DNA from: CAZSXS01 sp964611385
GTDB lineage: Bacteria; Bacillota; Clostridia; Lachnospirales; CAYPQA01
Length of the DNA: 64,000 nt
Direction: 5' to 3'
NCBI GenBank assembly: GCA_964611385.1
Contig: CAZSXS010000002.1
Span: 30,374 to 94,373 of the forward strand
The position numbers and the translations under genes were made by a program. The notes below the pieces were generated by a model, which was not told the origin of the DNA, did not search any database, and saw only the letters and a list, made by a program, of their open reading frames with translations. Below are positions 58,104 through 64,000 of the stretch, piece after piece (positions within the stretch are counted from its first letter, which is position 1; every line of letters begins with the position of its first letter).

Positions 58104-59579
58104 ATGAAAGAATTAATGGAAATGCACATTATGGAATTACGGGCACTTGCCAAATCGAAGGGAATCAAAAACTTTGTCCGCTACAGAAAGACTGAGCTCA
58201 TTGAAGCCATCAAAGCCTTGGAGCCAAAGCATGAGGCCTTGGAGGAGGTACAGACTGCCGCACAGACTGAAGCGAGTCAGTCTGTAGCCGCTATGGCATC
58301 AATAGTGACTATGCTGCCTATATCTGAGCCTACTGAGAACCAGGCATTGCCAACTGTAGCCGATAAGGACTTAGATATACCAGACATTCCCTTTGAGGAA
58401 GAGGTTCGAGTTCAAAGCCCTTATCGGCCTCGCTCCATTGATCATTTGGATAGTGGGATCATTGAAGAGGGCGTTTTGGAAATCATTGCCGATGGCTACG
58501 GATTTTTACGAACAGAGAACTATATTCCTGGCGACCGGGATATTTATATATCCCCTTCACAGATCCGTCGCTTTAATTTGAAAACTGGCGACATGGTGAG
58601 AGGCAGCATCCGAATCCCAAAAGAGGGAGAAAAATTCAATGCCATTCTTTTTGTTAAGGCAGTTAATGGGCTTGAGCCCAATTCCTCCATTCGCCGTCCC
58701 AATTTTGAAGATTTAACTCCCATCTTTCCTAAAGAACGAATTCATCTGGAAACCAATCCTAAAGAGCTTTCAAATCGCCTTATAGATCTGATTGCACCCG
58801 TCGGAAAAGGCCAACGTGGTATCATTGTGGCCCCTCCGAAAGCGGGCAAAACCATTCTTCTTAAGAAAATCGCCGATTCTATCAGCATTAATCACCCAAA
58901 TATTCATATGATTGTTTTATTGATTGACGAGCGTCCTGAGGAAGTGACGGACATGATCCGCTTTATGGAAGGCAAAAATTGTGAAGTTGTGTACTCCACC
59001 TTTGATGAGCAGCCGGAGCATCACAAGCGTGTTGCAGAAATGGTACTGGAACGGGCTAAGCGCTTGGTTGAGCATGGTAAGGATCTGGTGGTGCTTTTGG
59101 ACAGCTTGACCCGGCTATCCAGGGCCTACAATCTGACCATTCCCCCCAGCGGACGCACGCTTTCGGGCGGATTGGATCCCGCTGCACTTTTTATGCCTAA
59201 AAAGTTTTTTGGTGCAGCCCGAAACCTAGAAGAAGGAGGATCCTTGACCATATTGGCAACAGCTCTGGTGGACACTGGAAGCAAGATGGATGATGTCATT
59301 TTTGAAGAATTTAAAGGCACTGGCAATATGGAGCTGGTTTTAGATCGGCGGCTTTCAGAAAAGCGGATTTTCCCCGCCATTGACATTATACGATCTGGCA
59401 CCCGCCGTGAGGAGGAGTTGCTCAGTCCATCAGAACTGGAAGCAGTCTACACGATACGCCGTCTGACAGGGAACATGTCTACGCTTGAAATCATTGAGCA
59501 AGTAACGGAAATCCTAGTTCGAACCAAAAGCAACTGCGAATTTGCAGATTGCGTAATCGGCACCTTTAACGGGAAGTGA
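58104..59579 (+). CDS. rho: Transcription termination factor Rho
   Basis: A 491-residue hexameric RNA helicase. The N-terminal helical domain (MKELMEMHIMELRALAKSKGI) is followed by an insert of about 70 residues rich in Ala, Glu and Thr, then the cold-shock RNA-binding domain (EGVLEIIADGYGFLRTENYIPG) and the ATPase: Walker A APPKAGKTILLK and Walker B VVLLDSLTRLSRAYN. The R-finger and Q/R loops of the family are present. The ATG at 58104 has GAGGTG 5 bases upstream; the frame from 58029 runs out of the preceding terminator. It is followed by rpmE, a common Gram-positive order. Confidence 0.96.
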   Translation: MKELMEMHIMELRALAKSKGIKNFVRYRKTELIEAIKALEPKHEALEEVQTAAQTEASQSVAAMASIVTMLPISEPTENQALPTVADKDLDIPDIPFEEEVRVQSPYRPRSIDHLDSGIIEEGVLEIIADGYGFLRTENYIPGDRDIYISPSQIRRFNLKTGDMVRGSIRIPKEGEKFNAILFVKAVNGLEPNSSIRRPNFEDLTPIFPKERIHLETNPKELSNRLIDLIAPVGKGQRGIIVAPPKAGKTILLKKIADSISINHPNIHMIVLLIDERPEEVTDMIRFMEGKNCEVVYSTFDEQPEHHKRVAEMVLERAKRLVEHGKDLVVLLDSLTRLSRAYNLTIPPSGRTLSGGLDPAALFMPKKFFGAARNLEEGGSLTILATALVDTGSKMDDVIFEEFKGTGNMELVLDRRLSEKRIFPAIDIIRSGTRREEELLSPSELEAVYTIRRLTGNMSTLEIIEQVTEILVRTKSNCEFADCVIGTFNGK

Positions 59580-59610
59580 GAAAAGCAAGACAAAAGCCCT
59601 AAATTCACTC

Positions 59611-59639
59611 TTGCAAAACACAAAGCCTTATGATATACT
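59611..59639 (+). promoter_or_regulatory. Predicted promoter of rpmE
   Basis: TTGCAA (59611-59616), a 17-base spacer and TATACT (59634-59639), 46 bases before the ATG. Confidence 0.65.
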
Positions 59640-59685
59640 TCCAGGCATAAAAACAAGTGAAGAAATCAAGAATAGAGGTGAAACA

Positions 59686-59886
59686 ATGAAAGATGCAATC
59701 CATCCAAAGTACTTTCAAGCAAGCGTAAAGTGCAACTGTGGAAATGAGTTTGTAACAGGCTCGACTAAGCAGTCCATCCACGTTGAGGTTTGCTCAAAGT
59801 GTCATCCGTTTTTCACAGGCGGTACAAAGCTTCTTATGGAAGCAGGCGGTCGTGTTGAAAAGTTTAAGAAAAAATATAAGATATAA
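59686..59886 (+). CDS. rpmE: Ribosomal protein L31 (zinc-binding type)
   Basis: A 66-residue protein of the large subunit. It starts MKDAIHPKYFQASVKCNCGNEF and has the zinc motif CxC...CxxC (VKCNCGN, VCSKCHPFFTGG), so it is the C+ form. The ATG at 59686 has GAGGTG upstream. The C-terminal KFKKKYKI is normal. A terminator follows at once. Confidence 0.97.
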   Translation: MKDAIHPKYFQASVKCNCGNEFVTGSTKQSIHVEVCSKCHPFFTGGTKLLMEAGGRVEKFKKKYKI

Positions 59887-59887
59887 T

Positions 59888-59932
59888 AAAAACCATTCTG
59901 TTCGCTTTTTAAAGCTAATAGAATGGTTTTTT
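59888..59932 (+). terminator. Rho-independent terminator of rpmE
   Basis: AAAAACCATTCT and AGAATGGTTTTTT arms around a 20-base loop with T6. Confidence 0.9.
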
Positions 59933-59962
59933 ATTTTTTGTCTTATCTTTTTATCCTTTTTG

Positions 59963-59990
59963 TTGACATGTACTAACAAACTAGTATAAA
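59963..59990 (+). promoter_or_regulatory. Predicted promoter of the HTH regulator gene
   Basis: TTGACA (59963-59968), a 16-base spacer and TATAAA (59985-59990), 50 bases before the ATG; GGAGGTG precedes the start. Confidence 0.6.
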
Positions 59991-60040
59991 ATACAGGTGC
60001 TTTTTGATAATCAGCCCAAAAATAAACTTGGAGGTGCATC

Positions 60041-61549
60041 ATGCCAGGAAACAACACATCTCAGCTTGGATATTTAATGGAGCTTTTCAGTGTTTCAGTA
60101 GCAGAAATGTCAAAGTACCTAAATGTAGAGCGAACAACGGTCAGCAAATGGAAAACTGGGGCTCGAACTTTGAGTGAAGGTTCGCAATACTACAAAGAAG
60201 TCATTCAGTTTTTATCTCAGAAAAGCACATTCGTTAGAAAGAACAAAATCAATAATTTTTTTAAATACTTATATACTGACATAGATTGTACACAAAATAA
60301 TTTCATTGAGCGATGTATTGAGCGGTTTTTAAGTGGAGCAGAAGGACCTGGGACTGCAATACAATCCAAATACTTAATTTATGATGTCAAAAATGCACTT
60401 TATCGAGCTACCTTTTCTGTATATAGTGGACTTGAAGGTAGGAAAAACGCAATGGAAATGGTCTTAGGTGTTGCTGAGGATTACAATGATCCATTAAATC
60501 TTGTTATTTTTGAATGTGATCAGTTTAGTTGGCTTCGTAGCGACAATGCTTTCTTGTCTTATTTCTGTGACCGCTTAACCAAGTTGCTCAAAAAAGGAGA
60601 CTCCATTGAGCTGATTTTAACCGCAGAAAGTATTTGTTCAAACCGTGCTTTATCCCTTGGATTCATCACAAATTTAATGATATACAAAAATTTAAAGCTT
60701 TACATCTCTAATGAACCTTCAAAGGGCTATGCAGATGCCTGCATTTACGCTATTCGAGAACATTTTTGTGTCTTGAGTTGTAAAAGCAGCAATGGGTACA
60801 GTCAACAATATTATACATCGATATTCAATGATGTGCTAACGGTCAATCAACTTATGGTGTTTTTTGATAACATAAAAAACAATGCCAAATCGATCATTGC
60901 CTCAGATAGCCGAAACTATATCCATAGTATCTGTGAGCTTATTATTGAAAGTGAAAACAAAAAAGAACCTCTGTATATTTTTGCAAATATGCTGAGCGTC
61001 TTCCACATGAGTGACGAGCTTTTAGAGGATGTTTTGCTGGGAAACAAATTTCCAGCTTCGGAAAGAGAGGCCTTTAGAAAACTGTTTAATTCTATGCGCA
61101 CTAATATTTTATTGAATGCAACGTATACAAGCTGTATGTTTATTTATTTTATAGAAGAAATCGTTGATTGCCTAAAAAAGGATAAAAGTGTTCATAGCGA
61201 GCTAAGCATGCTCTTGGGGGTTCCGATCTTCATGACACGAGAACAATGCGTCCGACATTTTCAGGATGCCGCCCGTTTCTTAGTGGAAAACCCTTTGATT
61301 AAGATTTCCTTGAATCATACACGTCCAACGCATATCTCTTTAGGTTGTTATTGGATAATGAAAAACATATGGGGGCTTATTATAGGAAAGGATGCGGCCA
61401 ATAGAAAGATCGTCTTTTTGGATACACCTAACATGACACAAATCTATACTCAGCACTTTGACATGATCTGGAATATGACAGCCGAGGAATACAAGAATAA
61501 TCAATCTATATATGAACTTTTTCACAAGATAGCTGAAGGAAGCTATTAA
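60041..61549 (+). CDS. HTH (XRE-like) protein with large unrecognised C-terminal region
   Basis: A 502-residue protein. Residues 8-60 form a lambda-repressor-like helix-turn-helix (LMELFSVSVAEMSKYLNVERTTVSKWKTG, seen as SVAEMSKYLNVERTTVSKWK). The remaining 430 residues show no family I recognise. They have a predicted alpha/beta makeup, with a segment LNLVIFECDQFSWLR and a PLD-like IELILTAESICSN, and no obvious ligand motif. No neighbour shares its direction, and it has its own promoter and a strong bidirectional terminator. It is probably a transcription regulator sensing an unknown signal. It is not a typical phage repressor in size. Confidence 0.75.
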   Translation: MPGNNTSQLGYLMELFSVSVAEMSKYLNVERTTVSKWKTGARTLSEGSQYYKEVIQFLSQKSTFVRKNKINNFFKYLYTDIDCTQNNFIERCIERFLSGAEGPGTAIQSKYLIYDVKNALYRATFSVYSGLEGRKNAMEMVLGVAEDYNDPLNLVIFECDQFSWLRSDNAFLSYFCDRLTKLLKKGDSIELILTAESICSNRALSLGFITNLMIYKNLKLYISNEPSKGYADACIYAIREHFCVLSCKSSNGYSQQYYTSIFNDVLTVNQLMVFFDNIKNNAKSIIASDSRNYIHSICELIIESENKKEPLYIFANMLSVFHMSDELLEDVLLGNKFPASEREAFRKLFNSMRTNILLNATYTSCMFIYFIEEIVDCLKKDKSVHSELSMLLGVPIFMTREQCVRHFQDAARFLVENPLIKISLNHTRPTHISLGCYWIMKNIWGLIIGKDAANRKIVFLDTPNMTQIYTQHFDMIWNMTAEEYKNNQSIYELFHKIAEGSY

Positions 61550-61559
61550 AACGAAAAAA

Positions 61560-61612
61560 GCCAAAAAAAGCACATTATCAGCATGGAGGCGAAGATAATG
61601 TGCTTTTTTTGG
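61560..61612. terminator. Bidirectional terminator between the HTH and chemoreceptor genes
   Basis: GCCAAAAAAAGCACATTATC and its complement form perfect 20-base arms around AGCATGGAGGCGAA. The inner A and T runs serve both convergent genes. Confidence 0.9.
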
Positions 61613-61664
61613 CAAAAAATCAATTTAATGCCTCTATATTAAAACAGTCTAAGCTAAAGGAGTG

Positions 61665-63875
61665 CTATTCAAGGATAAACCTTGCAACCATTTGTGCCAT
61701 TACTTCTGACTGGCTGTTAAGCTCTTGAGAGGCTGCGGCAGCTTCCTGAGAAGTTGAGGAATTGCTCTGAACTACTTCGGAAATCCGTTCAATGCCTAAG
61801 GTAATCTGTTCAATGCTTTCTTCTTGGCTACTGGTTCTCTCATGAATTTCATCAATAATCTGTGTGACATTATCAGTTTCATGTAAAATCGCAGTCAAGG
61901 CATCAGCGGTAAGTTTAGCAATCTTAGTACCGTCATTTACCTTTGCAATAGTGTCTTCAATCAAAGATGCTGTTTCTTTCGCCTGCTTCTGACTTCTAGC
62001 GGCCAGTGTTCGTACCTCAGAGGCCACAACACCAAAGCCTTTACCGTATTCGCCTGCCCGTGCAGCCTCAACAGCAGCATTCAGCGCAAGTAAGTTGGTC
62101 TGGAAAGCAATCTCATCAATAACCTTGATAATCTTGGAAATATTTCTGGAGGCCTCCGTGATGCCATCCATAGCATGAAGCATGTTTGTCATTTCCTGAT
62201 TTCCGTTGCTTGCGCTCTCCATACATTTTTTAGAATACACGCTTGCGTCCTTGGCCTTTCTGGCATTTTCCTTGGTCTGCTCATTAATCAAAGTAATGGA
62301 GGCATTTAGTTCTTCAACGGAACTTGCTTGCGAAGAGGCTCCATTAGCCAAATCCATGGATGTTTCAGAAATTTGCCTTGCTCCTGCCAGTACATTATCA
62401 GCAGAACCTCTGATTTCCGTAAGTGTATATCTTAATTTTTCAACGATATGGTTTATAGAAAGCTTAATGTTTTCATACTGCCCCACATAATCTCTGGAAA
62501 TCTGATTCCTCAAGTCACCGGAAGCAATTTTGTCAAGGATGTCTGTAATTTCGTTGATATAAGATCCTGTACTGCCAATCATCTTATCAAAGGATTTCAT
62601 CATCCTAGCAAAGCTTCCCTTATAGTCCATATTGACGCTGATGTCAAAATTACCTTCCGAAAGCTGAGCCAAAATCTCGTTAGCACTGTTGATCGGCAGA
62701 TTTACTGTTTGAACCAGCTTGTTCAAGCCCTCTGTCAACTTCTGCCAGTCACCTCTATATTGCTCAGTCTGAACTCGGACCTCCAGATTGCCGTTAATTG
62801 CGTTGTCAATTAGTTTGTTCACATCATTGCTGATGGAAAAAAGATTGTTCTTCAGCGCTTTCAAAGTATCGGAAGCCAAAGCCTTCTTTCCTGGCATCTC
62901 CACAACCTGAATATGAAAATCACCGTTCATGAACTTTTTCATACTATCAATAATAGAAAGGTTATCATCAATCAAGGAGTTTACCGCTTTATTGATAGAA
63001 CTGGCAACACTTTTAAACTCTCCATTGAAGTAGCTGTCGGTGATCCGTGCATCAATATCACCTAATTCTAGCTCTCTAGCCATCTGATTAATTCCTGCCA
63101 ACAATTGAACAATCGTATTTCTTACATCTTGGAAAGAATCCACAAGCTGTCCAATTTCATCGTTGCTTTGCTTTCTCAGATTGACATTCAGATTCCCCTT
63201 TGCGATCTCAGAGGCGGCTTGTTCCACCGCTTTAATCGGTTTTGCAATACTGCCTGTGAGATAAAAATAACACAAGCAAATAAAAATAAGAACCAAGATA
63301 GCAAGAGCAGCGACAAACAAATAAGAGAAGGCAGCAGTTTTGTTGGCTTCCTCCACAAAATGGTTTGACTCAACACTACTGTCATCCCCAATTTGCTTAA
63401 GTAAGTCAATAATCTGCATCAGAATCTTAGAATAATGTTCATCCAGTACCTCAAGAGCTTTCGCGTTTTCATTTTTCGAAGCATAGTCCAAAACTTGCAT
63501 TCGATATGTTTTTCCGCTGGTTGCAAGCGCGATTGCCTTTTCAACCTTTGAAGTATCAGGCACCAAACTGAGAAGCTCAATTAAAGCGTTGTTAAACGCA
63601 GTACCGCTATTGTTCGCTTGGTCGACACATTGCTTGGTAGTGTTCACATCACTTGTCGTAAAGCTCTGGTAAATACCGACCTGCATGGTTCTGATTTCAC
63701 GTCGGGCGTTCATGGCTGTTACGGTTGCCAGATGGGCTGTATTTTTGAATTCCGTCAATTGATTGGCAACCTTACGTAAATTCATCAAGGCAACAGCCGC
63801 AACGACAATAAACAAGGCAATAATTACTACAAACACTACAATTAATTTTTTCCCGATTTTTAAATTTTTTAACAC
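61665..63875 (-). CDS. Methyl-accepting chemotaxis protein
   Basis: A 736-residue receptor. TM1 is residues 11-32, a four-helix-bundle (4HB-MCP) sensor domain lies at about 33-185 and TM2 at 186-208. One clear HAMP domain (SIAKPIKAVEQAASEIAKGNLN) and further HAMP-like repeats (GDIDARITD, NLEVRVQTE, NFDISVNMD, GDLRNQISRD) follow to about 490. The signalling tip is DEIAFQTNLLALNAAVEAARAGEYG near 595, in the middle of a long coiled coil. Multiple HAMP-like units are more than usual. The ligand is not known. The ATG follows GGGAGGTAAGG. Confidence 0.93.
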   Translation of the reverse strand: MLKNLKIGKKLIVVFVVIIALFIVVAAVALMNLRKVANQLTEFKNTAHLATVTAMNARREIRTMQVGIYQSFTTSDVNTTKQCVDQANNSGTAFNNALIELLSLVPDTSKVEKAIALATSGKTYRMQVLDYASKNENAKALEVLDEHYSKILMQIIDLLKQIGDDSSVESNHFVEEANKTAAFSYLFVAALAILVLIFICLCYFYLTGSIAKPIKAVEQAASEIAKGNLNVNLRKQSNDEIGQLVDSFQDVRNTIVQLLAGINQMARELELGDIDARITDSYFNGEFKSVASSINKAVNSLIDDNLSIIDSMKKFMNGDFHIQVVEMPGKKALASDTLKALKNNLFSISNDVNKLIDNAINGNLEVRVQTEQYRGDWQKLTEGLNKLVQTVNLPINSANEILAQLSEGNFDISVNMDYKGSFARMMKSFDKMIGSTGSYINEITDILDKIASGDLRNQISRDYVGQYENIKLSINHIVEKLRYTLTEIRGSADNVLAGARQISETSMDLANGASSQASSVEELNASITLINEQTKENARKAKDASVYSKKCMESASNGNQEMTNMLHAMDGITEASRNISKIIKVIDEIAFQTNLLALNAAVEAARAGEYGKGFGVVASEVRTLAARSQKQAKETASLIEDTIAKVNDGTKIAKLTADALTAILHETDNVTQIIDEIHERTSSQEESIEQITLGIERISEVVQSNSSTSQEAAAASQELNSQSEVMAQMVARFILE

Positions 63876-63901
63876 CTTACCTTACCTCCCATTGAATCAA
63901 C

Positions 63902-63917
63902 CGAAAAAGCCGGACGT
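63902..63917 (+). repeat. Short copy of the R2 core upstream of the chemoreceptor
   Basis: CGAAAAAGCCGGACGT repeats the core of the sequence at 8405-8430 (CAAAAAGCCGGACGTGGG) but lacks the flanking hairpins. It could be chance in part. Confidence 0.35.
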
Positions 63918-64000
63918 ACACCATTCAACATCAAGGCTTTGGTTGTTATATATTCGGTAATAATATTGCCAAATATCACGTTAGAACTGCAAACAAAGCC

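Noticed and set aside
1..64000. CRISPR array
   Set aside because: No run of regularly spaced direct repeats was seen. The repeats that exist are scattered single hairpin units.
1..64000. tRNA or rRNA genes
   Set aside because: No tRNA-like GTTCRA loop with flanking acceptor stems and no rRNA landmarks were noticed. A covariance search would be needed to exclude single tRNAs.

Overview
The window looks like chromosomal DNA of a low-to-mid GC, Gram-positive anaerobe of the Clostridia. The grounds are strong purine-rich ribosome binding sites, frequent TTG/GTG starts, an S-layer (SLH) protein, RNase Y, MecA, a DUF1540 protein, a LytTR regulator and a B12-dependent microcompartment. I do not name a species. 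No rRNA, tRNA, CRISPR array or prophage was recognised.

Region by region: (1) 1-1460 holds the end of a UvrD-type helicase, a Shedu-like (DUF4263-type) putative nuclease and the decayed end of an IS200/IS605-type element. (2) 1461-5964 (minus) is a signalling/export operon: sensor kinase, receiver-less LytTR regulator, DUF3021 membrane protein, ABC ATPase, ABC-2 permease. A perfect hairpin covers the ATPase ribosome binding site. (3) 6411-7259 is a predicted metal/arsenite exporter whose likely promoter uses the end of a dispersed repeat. (4) 7791-21311 (minus, about 13.5 kb) is a bacterial microcompartment (BMC) operon and the centre of the window.

The BMC operon encodes, in transcription order: a class II sugar-phosphate aldolase with a Cys-rich linker and C-terminal targeting helix; a fused large+medium B12 diol dehydratase and its small subunit; the two-part reactivase; a PduO-type adenosyltransferase; a YfbR-type 5'-nucleotidase; a PduP-type CoA-acylating aldehyde dehydrogenase; a zinc-type alcohol dehydrogenase with an N-terminal targeting helix; four hexameric shell proteins; the PduL phosphotransacylase; a pentameric vertex protein; and a PduT-like trimeric shell protein. 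The inferred pathway is deoxy-sugar phosphate (fuculose- or rhamnulose-1-phosphate) to lactaldehyde, then 1,2-propanediol, then propionaldehyde, then propionyl-phosphate plus propanol. Sugar isomerase/kinase, propionate kinase and PduS are absent from the window. Targeting signals appear to have been redistributed compared with the classical pdu system.

(5) 21929-28009 is a 2026-residue S-layer/adhesin-like protein divergent from the BMC operon. (6) 28200-35598 carries DUF1294, a frameshifted TnpB element with a candidate omega-RNA, a secreted copper-amine-oxidase-like domain protein, a GNAT enzyme, cardiolipin synthase and a B12-binding radical SAM protein. (7) 35663-47537 (minus) carries a heterodimeric ABC exporter, aspS, mecA, rqcH, a small possible DNA-binding protein, RNase Y, a DUF1540 mini-protein, a NUDIX hydrolase and PrsW. 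(8) 47753-54430 has a secreted propeller-like protein, trmB and a type II secretion/type IV pilin-like operon. (9) 54619-64000 has nagB, a DnaA-box cluster, a dihydrouridine synthase, a LysM membrane protein, rho, rpmE, an HTH regulator with an unrecognised large C-terminal part, and a chemotaxis receptor.

A family of about 103-bp hairpin repeats with TATACTCAGTC-like inverted ends occurs in at least five intergenic sites (with three tandem/degenerate copies at one of them). A second, GC-rich hairpin repeat family sits inside and outside the BMC operon. Several proteins carry in-frame tri- or pentapeptide tandem repeats at domain junctions. All functional statements rest on motif recognition by eye. 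No database search was run.
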